From the NCBI GenBank assembly GCA_017458805.1, contig JAFTAC010000204.1, positions 1 to 5,280 on the forward strand: 5,280 nucleotides of DNA, in the 5' to 3' direction. The translations under genes and the position numbers were made by a program. The notes beneath the pieces were generated by a model. It was not told the DNA's origin and made no database searches. It saw only the letters and a list, made by a program, of their open reading frames with translations. This stretch comes from Victivallales bacterium (GTDB lineage Bacteria; Verrucomicrobiota; Lentisphaeria; Oligosphaerales; Oligosphaeraceae). Positions within the stretch are counted from its first letter, which is position 1; the number at the start of each line of letters is the position of its first letter. Below, piece after piece: positions 1 through 5,280 of this stretch.

Positions 1-68
1 AACCTGTCCTGCGCCCGCCGCTTTGGCGACGGGGCAACCTGTCCTGCGCCCGCCGCTTTAGCGACGGG
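1..68. repeat. Two tandem copies of a 35-bp GC-rich repeat, each with a hairpin
   Basis: Bases 1-33 and 36-68 are the same except for one change (G at 25, A at 60), so the period is 35 bp, with the 2-nt joint GC at 34-35. Each copy holds an imperfect inverted repeat: 14-21 pairs with 26-33 and 49-56 with 61-68, 7 of 8 base pairs (one C/A mismatch), with TTTG or TTTA as loop. No T-run follows on either strand, so it is not a standard intrinsic terminator. The period is not a multiple of three and there are no spacers between copies, which argues against a coding repeat or a CRISPR. The second hairpin ends 7 nt before the Shine-Dalgarno of the next gene, so it would lie in that gene's leader if transcription starts upstream. 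The left edge of the window cuts the region, so more copies may exist. Confidence 0.9.
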
Positions 69-75
69 AAAGAAA

Positions 76-81
76 AAGGAG
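76..81 (+). promoter_or_regulatory. Ribosome binding site AAGGAG for the M14 peptidase gene
   Basis: AAGGAG lies 8 nt before the ATG at 90 within a purine-only leader (65-89 is almost all A and G). It fixes the start codon. The unstructured A-rich leader directly follows the second GC-rich hairpin. Confidence 0.85.
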
Positions 82-89
82 AAAAAGAA

Positions 90-1172
90 ATGTACGGAGC
101 AAACCTGAGATTCCCGAAAGAAGAGCTGAACCTTGAACCCCGTCCCGAGTGGTGGATGGTACGTCCAGAGGAAATCATCGCCACCTGCCAGGCCACAAAA
201 CGCGGTCAGGCGAATGTCATCGCCCAGACGCCTGGGGGCTTCCCCGTCTATGCGGTCTTCTACGGGGACTTCTCCGAGCCTGCGCCACAGAGCAACTGGT
301 CTGCTGGCTCCAGCAGCAACACCTACAAGAGCTACTTCCAACGCGAAGGCCAGAAGCAGACCATCCTGTTCATGGCGGGCATCCACGGGGCAGAGGCAGA
401 AAGCGTCTGCGCCGCCACCAACCTGATTCAGATGCTGGAGACAGGCAAGGACTTCCGCGGCAAGACCAATGACGAACTGGCTGCCCTCATCGACCAGTAC
501 CGTTTCATCATCATTCCATGCGCGAACATGGACGGGCGCGCCATCTCCCCAGACCACCTGCGCCATGCAACCTTCGAGGACTTCAGGGCCGTCTCGCAAG
601 GCTGCTGGAAATCTGACGGCAGTCTCATCGGCTGGCGCGGCAGCAAGGAGTGGTTCCCGCTCCCGCTGGACAAGGTCAAGAACCCTGGCGGCTATCCCAA
701 CGCCGACGGTTTCAACATCATGCACGACGCATGCCCTGGCCATATCCGCACGGCTGAGGCAAGGGGCATCCTGCAACTTTGCGAACGCTGGTGCGTCGAT
801 GCGGTCCTGAACGCCCACTCCTGCGAAGGGCAGCCGCATTTCATCCAGCCCACTCTGCTTTCCTACCCTGCCCATCAGCGCAGGGGCGCCGCCTGGGCGA
901 CCACGGCCAACGACCTGATGTTCAAGGCGGGTCTGCGCAAGGAGGCCCTTGCAGAGCCGCTGAAGGCGCGCGGAGCCACCTTCAACCTGAACACCATGAT
1001 GATGTACGCATCTGGTGCCCTGGCCGTCACATTGGAGTGCAGCACCTGCTCGCTTGAGAACAACTACACCTTCGACCAGCTCATCGAACCCAACTACATC
1101 GCCCTCAAGGTCATGATGGAGGACGGTCTGACCGCCCCCATCGCCGACCGCTCCACCTTGTTCCAGGGATGA
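90..1172 (+). CDS. M14-family zinc carboxypeptidase-like protein, cytosolic
   Basis: The 360-residue protein has the signature of M14 metallocarboxypeptidases, which cut C-terminal amino acids or amide-linked peptides using one zinc ion. The zinc-ligand motif HGAE is at H99/E102, after a hydrophobic strand (TILFMAGI). An NMDGR motif at 146-150 matches the substrate-binding Asn-Arg region, usually N-P-D-G-R in bacterial members. The third zinc ligand is probably H243 in NAHS, and E316 in TLEC is the likely general base. All key residues seem present, so it should be active. Residues 1-85 form an extra N-terminal part. There is no signal peptide or membrane segment, and the ten cysteines suit a cytosolic protein. 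The start is fixed by the AAGGAG at 76-81. The stop overlaps the ATG of the PBP2 gene (ATGA, 1169-1172), so the two are probably cotranscribed and translationally coupled. By context it might trim peptidoglycan-derived peptides, as MpaA-type M14 amidases do, but nothing in the sequence shows the substrate. Confidence 0.87.
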   Translation: MYGANLRFPKEELNLEPRPEWWMVRPEEIIATCQATKRGQANVIAQTPGGFPVYAVFYGDFSEPAPQSNWSAGSSSNTYKSYFQREGQKQTILFMAGIHGAEAESVCAATNLIQMLETGKDFRGKTNDELAALIDQYRFIIIPCANMDGRAISPDHLRHATFEDFRAVSQGCWKSDGSLIGWRGSKEWFPLPLDKVKNPGGYPNADGFNIMHDACPGHIRTAEARGILQLCERWCVDAVLNAHSCEGQPHFIQPTLLSYPAHQRRGAAWATTANDLMFKAGLRKEALAEPLKARGATFNLNTMMMYASGALAVTLECSTCSLENNYTFDQLIEPNYIALKVMMEDGLTAPIADRSTLFQG

Positions 1173-2941
1173 GGTACAAGCACCCCATCTTCCAACATCA
1201 AGAGGAAGGGGAGGGCCACGCCTCCACAAGCGCCCCGCTCTCCCTTTTCATCATCTGTGTGCTTGCCCTCCTGGCTGGCTACATAGGTTGGCTTCAACTC
1301 TATAAAAGCAGGGAGATGGACGCATGGGCGCAGCGCCAGCAGGACAGCATTGCCATCATCCCTGGCAGACGCGGCAACCTTCTTGACCGCAACGGTGTAG
1401 AACTCAACAAGAGCCTTCCGAGCTACAGTCTTGCCCTGCATATCGAGCGATTGCGCGACCCGCGCGACACCCAGCGCAGGACCCTGGACAAGGTGTGCTC
1501 CGCCGTCGCCGACCTCGCCGCCTTCCTTGGCCCAGATTTTTACCACAGCCGCCCCACGCGGCAGGAAGCTCGAAAGCACATCCAGCGGAACACTCCCCTG
1601 CCCTTCACCCTTTGGAAGGATGTCGATAAGGAGACCATCGACAAATGGGCCACCGCCTGCGCACATTTTCCAGGCACCGAGCTGGTGCTCGCCTGGAAAC
1701 GCCACTACGAGTTTCCCCACAGTGCCAGCCTGCTTCGTGGAAAAACAGGCTTTGGCACCCCCGTCTTTCTCCCTGCGTTCAAACGATACAACCTAAGCCA
1801 CCTGGACCTCTCGGGCAAAAGCGGCCTCGAACTCGCCCTGGACGCCAAGCTGAGCGGTACGGCTGGCTATGAACAGCTGCGCATTGACGCACTGGCATAC
1901 CGTCAGGAAACCGTCAGCTCCTCCCCTGCCACAAACGGCGACGATGTCACGCTCACCATCGACATCGCCCTGCAGCAGGAGATTGAGGCACTCCTGCGCA
2001 GGCAGCACCTCGCGGGGGCCGTTGTGCTGATGGACTTGCGCACGTCGGAGATGCTGGCAGCCGTCTCCGAACCATCCTTCCCCCTTGACGACACAGGTGA
2101 GCCACAGCCAGGCACGCTGGTCAACCGCGTGCTGGGCGGCACCTATCCGCCAGGCTCCACCCTAAAGCCGCTTGTCGCCATTGCTGCCCTCCAGCAAGGG
2201 CTGGTCTCGCCCGAAGAAACCATCGAATGCGTTGGCTTTTATGCGCTGCCTGACGGCAGGCAGGTGGGCTGTTCCAAGCGCACAGGCCACGGAGCCCTCA
2301 ATTTGGAGGAAGCACTCGCCTACTCCTGCAATGTTTTTTTCTGCGAACTGGGCAGCCGTCTGGGACCTCTTTTCAACAACGTCGGTGCAAACACAGGTCT
2401 GGGCGAGCCGCCTGGCACGGAGCTTCGCATCCAGGAGAAAAGCGGGCTGCGCTTCATCCCTGAATGGGTGGAGAACCACAGAAGTTCCCTGCCACGATGG
2501 ACCGCTGGCGACGCCGCAAACGCTTCCATTGGGCAAGGCGCCTGGCTCGTCTCTCCAATACAACTGCTCATCGCACTCGCCGCTGTCGCAGATGGCAAAC
2601 GCCACCAGCCAACCTTCATCCTCGGAGCCTACCAGCAGCCAGCCGAACAGCTCGACTGGGACGATGACCAACTGGCCATTGTGCAAAACGGCATGCTGAA
2701 ATGCACCGAGTATGGCACGGGGAAAACCATGCAAGTTCCTGGTTTCAATGTTCTTACAAAGACTGGCACAGCCGAGGTCGGTCAGGGTAAACGCCCGCAT
2801 GCCCTTGCTTTCGCTGCACTCCCTGCCGAGGCCCCGCGCCTTGCATGCCTTTGCATCATTGAACACGGAGGTGGCGGCGGCAAAATCGCTGGCCCCATCG
2901 TGCGCCAAACCCTTCAGGCTGCCCTGCAAAAAGGTTTCTAG
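1169..2941 (+). CDS. mrdA: Penicillin-binding protein 2-type peptidoglycan D,D-transpeptidase
   Basis: This 590-residue class B penicillin-binding protein cross-links peptidoglycan stem peptides on the outer face of the cytoplasmic membrane. A short cytosolic tail (1-22) is followed by one membrane anchor (about 23-45). The pedestal domain has the family motifs RGNLLDRNG (68-76) and GKSGLE (216-221), and the transpeptidase domain covers about 255-590. All three active-site motifs are intact: S330-T-L-K333 (in YPPGSTLKP), S386-C-N388 and K531-T-G-T534. The C-terminal stretch with H544 and an EHGGGGG-x-IAGPI ending (565-577) looks more like elongation-type PBP2 than division-type PBP3/FtsI, so I chose mrdA; ftsI cannot be excluded without a tree. 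RodA, MreC and MreD, its usual partners, are not in the window. The ATG overlaps the M14 stop by 4 nt and has only a weak AGGG directly before it, which points to translational coupling. The stop codon TAG (2939-2941) lies in the first unit of the 9-bp tandem repeat. Confidence 0.94.
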   Translation: MRYKHPIFQHQEEGEGHASTSAPLSLFIICVLALLAGYIGWLQLYKSREMDAWAQRQQDSIAIIPGRRGNLLDRNGVELNKSLPSYSLALHIERLRDPRDTQRRTLDKVCSAVADLAAFLGPDFYHSRPTRQEARKHIQRNTPLPFTLWKDVDKETIDKWATACAHFPGTELVLAWKRHYEFPHSASLLRGKTGFGTPVFLPAFKRYNLSHLDLSGKSGLELALDAKLSGTAGYEQLRIDALAYRQETVSSSPATNGDDVTLTIDIALQQEIEALLRRQHLAGAVVLMDLRTSEMLAAVSEPSFPLDDTGEPQPGTLVNRVLGGTYPPGSTLKPLVAIAALQQGLVSPEETIECVGFYALPDGRQVGCSKRTGHGALNLEEALAYSCNVFFCELGSRLGPLFNNVGANTGLGEPPGTELRIQEKSGLRFIPEWVENHRSSLPRWTAGDAANASIGQGAWLVSPIQLLIALAAVADGKRHQPTFILGAYQQPAEQLDWDDDQLAIVQNGMLKCTEYGTGKTMQVPGFNVLTKTGTAEVGQGKRPHALAFAALPAEAPRLACLCIIEHGGGGGKIAGPIVRQTLQAALQKGF

Positions 2942-3041
2942 AGATTCTAGAGATTCTAAAGATTCTAGAGATTCTAGAGATTCTAGAGATTCTAGAGATT
3001 CTAGAGATTCTAGAGATTCTAGAGATTCTAGAGATTCTAGA
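2934..3041. repeat. 9-bp tandem repeat (GATTCTAGA), about 12 units
   Basis: From 2943 to 3041 there are eleven units of GATTCTAGA in perfect register. Ten are identical; the one at 2952-2960 is GATTCTAAA. A twelfth, degenerate unit (GTTTCTAGA, 2934-2942) overlaps the last codons and the stop of the PBP2 gene. Each standard unit has the palindrome TCTAGA (an XbaI site; 11 in the tract), spaced by GAT. In RNA, UCUAGA blocks can pair with each other, with G-U wobbles and an A-A mismatch in the GAU spacers, so the transcript could form one long, weak hairpin. In the PBP2 frame each unit contains a TAG stop; the other plus frames read Asp-Ser-Arg or Ile-Leu-Glu, and one minus frame reads Leu-Glu-Ser. 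The near identity of the units suggests recent growth by replication slippage, so copy number probably varies between strains. No other terminator-like structure is visible between PBP2 and the next gene. Confidence 0.98.
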
Positions 3042-3054
3042 AGCAAAAAGCCGC

Positions 3055-3090
3055 TTGTAAAATGGAACGAACAGCTCTATATTATAATAT
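3055..3090 (+). promoter_or_regulatory. Probable sigma70-type promoter for the lipoprotein operon
   Basis: TTGTAA (3055-3060, 4 of 6 matches to TTGACA) stands 17 nt before TATATT (3078-3083, 5 of 6 matches to TATAAT). A perfect TATAAT sits 5 nt further on (3083-3088) but with no good -35 at normal spacing. Transcription would start near 3090-3095, leaving a 5' leader of about 40 nt. The -10 region is inside a perfect 12-bp palindrome, ATATTATAATAT (3079-3090), which may be chance in an AT-rich tract or a regulator site. The AT-rich character contrasts with the GC-rich genes on both sides. Confidence 0.55.
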
Positions 3091-3123
3091 TGTCATAGCT
3101 AATCCAAAGAATCACCATAACCC

Positions 3124-3129
3124 AAGGAG
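3124..3129 (+). promoter_or_regulatory. Ribosome binding site AAGGAG for the lipoprotein gene
   Basis: AAGGAG is 5 nt before the ATG at 3135. It supports this start, which also gives a proper lipoprotein signal peptide. Confidence 0.8.
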
Positions 3130-3134
3130 CCACC

Positions 3135-4073
3135 ATGAGATTCATCACTGCATTTTTGCTATGTGCATTGTTAGGGGTCAGTTGTCAAAGAGTAAAGAAT
3201 ACGCAAAAATCACGACGTCCCACTGCGCATGTACAATCCACCGAGATGTCAAGGCGCATCGAGTACAGGAAACGGCTGAACAACCCCGCTACGCGGCAAG
3301 CCGCCATCCAGGCAGGTCTTAGGAATGTGGATCCCGTCATCCGCAAGAAAGCCCTCTACGAGCTTTATGCGGACAAGGGGGCTGCGGCAGCGGATACCCT
3401 CAAGCAGATGGCAGGGGACCCCGACAAGGGCATCCAGCTGCTTCTCATCGCTTGCATCAAGGACATCACCGATGTGGAACTGCGCACTAACGTAGCAAAC
3501 TTTGTCGCTGAAAATGCCGCTAGCGATGAACTGAAACGGGACGCGCGGCGCCTCCTCACCAGCTTCACGATGCACAAAAACAATGTCCGCCTCAAGGACA
3601 ACCCAACCTATGACCACGAGGTCACAACCGCCGAGAAAATCACCATCCCAGACGACAACTGGCTTATCATCAAGGATGTCATCGAGAACGGTCACGAACA
3701 CGGCTACTACAAAAATGACCTGGATGAAAAGGGCTGGCAGAAAATCAGGCTCGGTGCCTGGGAGCAGCAGTGCATCGGCACCTACGATGGCATCGCATGG
3801 TACCGCATCCGCTTCAAAGCCCCTGAAAAGGCAAAGGGCGTTGTCGGTGCGGAACTTTACTTCCAGGGTGTAGATGAAATCGCATGGATTTGGCTTAACG
3901 GGACTTACGTCGGCCAGCACGACCTTGGTCCTGCCGGGTGGGACATCCCATTCTTTATGAATATCGGCGAGGAAATCAAGTGGGGCGAGGAGAACCTGCT
4001 CGTCGTCCGCGTCCACGACAGCGCTGCGGCTGGCGGCATCTGGAAACCGATCGAACTCCACATCCTTAAGTAA
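3135..4073 (+). CDS. Putative lipoprotein with HEAT-like helices and a GH2-type sugar-binding domain
   Basis: This 312-residue protein starts with a short signal peptide (MRFITAFLLCALLGVSC) whose Cys17 is a plausible lipidation site, though the lipobox is not canonical (G-V-S-C; Leu is at -4, not -3). A basic, polar linker follows (18-50). Residues about 51-145 are amphipathic helices that look like two or three HEAT-type repeats. Residues about 175-312 resemble the N-terminal galactose-binding-like jelly roll of glycoside hydrolase family 2 enzymes: YDGIAWYRIRF (217-227), the GVDEIAWIWLNGTYVGQHD strand pair (245-263), GEENLLVVRVHD (284-295) and the end motif GIWKPIEL (301-308). No catalytic domain follows, so I infer a binding or scaffold role at the cell envelope, not hydrolysis. 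It is preceded by its own promoter and followed after 17 nt by a secreted LamG-like protein, probably in the same operon. The domain calls are by eye; the exact ligand is unknown. Confidence 0.85.
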   Translation: MRFITAFLLCALLGVSCQRVKNTQKSRRPTAHVQSTEMSRRIEYRKRLNNPATRQAAIQAGLRNVDPVIRKKALYELYADKGAAAADTLKQMAGDPDKGIQLLLIACIKDITDVELRTNVANFVAENAASDELKRDARRLLTSFTMHKNNVRLKDNPTYDHEVTTAEKITIPDDNWLIIKDVIENGHEHGYYKNDLDEKGWQKIRLGAWEQQCIGTYDGIAWYRIRFKAPEKAKGVVGAELYFQGVDEIAWIWLNGTYVGQHDLGPAGWDIPFFMNIGEEIKWGEENLLVVRVHDSAAAGGIWKPIELHILK

Positions 4074-4077
4074 CAAC

Positions 4078-4082
4078 GGAGG
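4078..4082 (+). promoter_or_regulatory. Ribosome binding site GGAGG for the LamG-like gene
   Basis: GGAGG lies 8 nt before the ATG at 4091 and starts 5 nt after the lipoprotein stop codon. The tight 17-nt gap, with no room for a terminator and promoter, supports one transcript. Confidence 0.85.
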
Positions 4083-4090
4083 CACACCCC

Positions 4091-5280
4091 ATGAAAACCT
4101 ATCGATACCTGGTTTGTTTATTGACGATTTGCACGCTGGCCTTCGCCATCCATGGCGAGAGGCTGGTTGCAGAATGGGACTTCTCCGTGAAGACAGACTC
4201 CGCCAAGGACGGCAGTTACCCAGGCGGCAAGTTCCGTGGCAGCACGAAAGTCATTGACGGCTGGCTCACTCCCGCCCCTGGCTACGAGGACAAAGCTGAA
4301 GGCTACAACGCCACCCCGAGCAAAATCTACAATGAACTGACACCAGCGACGGGCTTCCGCATGGAGGTCGTCGCCCGCGTCAACGCCGAGGTGACCAGCT
4401 GCAACACCTACATGATGTTCGACAACAAGTACCTGCTCGCCGTCGGCGATAGCCGCAAGGACGCCAACACAGGCTATGCGTTCGCCCTCATGCGCAGTGA
4501 TCCCAACACCTCAAACACCTTCTACATGCAGTGCTTCCTAGGCTTCCAGGAGCACAGCGTCGCCGTCCGCTCCAAGTCCTTCACGCTCGTGCCTGGCGAA
4601 ACGCACACATTTGCGTTTGAGTTCAATGGCGGGGGGCGCATTCTCTTCCTGCTGGACGGCGTTTCGCAGGGCACCGCCTACTTCAAGGGCAACACCGTCG
4701 CCCCCGCCACAAAAAACGCCATCATCGGCGACCGCTTCGGCTCTATGCACAACCGCTTCAACGGCCAGATCAAAAGCCTGAAGCTCGTTAGCTTCCCCCC
4801 GCAGACTCTTGTGCTCTTCTCGCACGGGCGTGCCGCCTTCCTCCGCACGGAAAAAAACGCCTTCATTGAGTTCAAGGTCAAAAATAGCGGTGAAACCTTC
4901 CTGCGCGATATCGCCGTGGAATACCAGTTCGGGGACGACGAAGAACCCAGGAAACAGGAAATCGGCACCCTCCAGGGCGGCGCATCGCACATCGTCAGCA
5001 TCCCGTTCAATACAGTGCGGATGATTGGCAGCTACCCCATAACCGTCTCCGCCACAGGCAAGAACGGCCAGGTCCTTGTCCAGGACTCCCTAAAGATGGA
5101 TACCCATATCTGCCCCATGCCCCCACCTGACTCCTACCCCATCCTCATGTGGGGTTCCGACAAGCTGGAGAACATGAAGAACACGGGATTCACACACAAT
5201 CTGGGCGGATATGCCCGCGACGTCCTCTACACCCAGGACCTCGAATCCACCACAAACCGCATCAACAGCGAACTCGACAA
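4091..5280 (+). CDS. Secreted multidomain protein, LamG-like N-terminus, possible glycoside hydrolase (3' end outside the window)
   Basis: The reading frame is open from the ATG at 4091 to the window end, giving 396 residues with no stop, so the protein is longer. It begins with a Sec signal peptide (MKTYRYLVCLLTICTLAFAIHG, cleavage probably near 19-22). Residues about 25-233 look like a LamG/concanavalin A-like beta sandwich: it opens with LVAEWDFS (25-32), has the FEFNGGGRILFLLDG strand pair (176-190) and closes with FNGQIKSLKLVS (223-234). Residues about 235-335 form a second beta-rich domain with an FKVKNSGETF stretch (261-270) typical of Ig-like or CARDB-like modules. From about 345, YPILMWGSDKLENMKNTGFTHN resembles the first strand and helix of TIM-barrel glycoside hydrolases, so a catalytic domain may follow beyond the edge; this is inference. 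It is the second gene after the GH2-type lipoprotein, and both probably act on or bind extracellular or periplasmic polysaccharide. I do not recognise a named family. Confidence 0.87.
   Translation, partial: MKTYRYLVCLLTICTLAFAIHGERLVAEWDFSVKTDSAKDGSYPGGKFRGSTKVIDGWLTPAPGYEDKAEGYNATPSKIYNELTPATGFRMEVVARVNAEVTSCNTYMMFDNKYLLAVGDSRKDANTGYAFALMRSDPNTSNTFYMQCFLGFQEHSVAVRSKSFTLVPGETHTFAFEFNGGGRILFLLDGVSQGTAYFKGNTVAPATKNAIIGDRFGSMHNRFNGQIKSLKLVSFPPQTLVLFSHGRAAFLRTEKNAFIEFKVKNSGETFLRDIAVEYQFGDDEEPRKQEIGTLQGGASHIVSIPFNTVRMIGSYPITVSATGKNGQVLVQDSLKMDTHICPMPPPDSYPILMWGSDKLENMKNTGFTHNLGGYARDVLYTQDLESTTNRINSELD

Noticed and set aside
1..68. CRISPR array or intrinsic terminator
   Set aside because: The copies are directly adjacent with no spacers, and no T-run follows the hairpins on either strand.
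1094..1720. Minus-strand open frame of 208 codons across the M14/PBP2 junction
   Set aside because: It opposes two well-supported genes and has no domain signal.
2162..3046. Minus-strand open frame of 294 codons with a Leu-Glu-Ser repeat start
   Set aside because: It is antisense to the clear PBP2 gene, and its N-terminus is just the 9-bp repeat read backwards; the rest shows no recognisable domain.
3041..3056. Terminator hairpin AAGC...GCTT after the 9-bp repeat
   Set aside because: The stem has only 4 bp with an 8-nt loop and is not followed by a run of T.
3249..4085. Minus-strand open frame of 278 codons
   Set aside because: It mirrors the lipoprotein gene codon by codon, has no ribosome binding site or family motif, and is a usual by-product of GC-rich codon bias.
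4538..4990. Minus-strand open frame of 150 codons
   Set aside because: It lies opposite the LamG-like gene, whose frame is open over the whole stretch with a signal peptide and ribosome binding site.

Overview
The window holds four plus-strand genes: three complete, and a fourth that runs off the right edge. I see no RNA gene, insertion sequence, CRISPR array or phage gene. The coding style (GC-rich codons, clear Shine-Dalgarno sites, a Gram-negative-type class B penicillin-binding protein) and the gene types (a cytosolic M14 peptidase, a lipoprotein with a GH2-type sugar-binding fold, a secreted LamG-like protein) suggest a polysaccharide-degrading Gram-negative bacterium. The PVC group (Lentisphaerota/Verrucomicrobiota/Planctomycetota) fits best, but this is an inference from gene style, not from a marker gene.

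Layout: bases 1-68 hold two adjoining copies of a 35-bp GC-rich repeat, each able to form a hairpin; the array may continue to the left. A zinc carboxypeptidase-like M14 protein (90-1172) follows. It overlaps by 4 nt (ATGA) the gene for a PBP2-type peptidoglycan transpeptidase (1169-2941). The stop codon of that gene lies inside the first, degenerate unit of a striking 9-bp tandem repeat (GATTCTAGA, about 12 units, 2934-3041). After the repeat comes a short AT-rich stretch with a likely sigma70-type promoter, then a second probable operon: a lipoprotein with HEAT-like helices and a GH2-type sugar-binding jelly roll (3135-4073), and 17 nt later a secreted LamG-like multidomain protein (4091 to beyond 5280).

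How the parts fit: the first pair probably serves cell-wall growth. PBP2 cross-links peptidoglycan during elongation, and the M14 enzyme, made without a signal peptide, could trim peptides (possibly wall-derived) in the cytosol. The second pair looks like envelope or secreted carbohydrate binding and processing. The 9-bp tract and the promoter mark the border between the two units. The genes are of fairly ordinary types; the most unusual item is the near-perfect 9-bp minisatellite abutting an essential-type gene.
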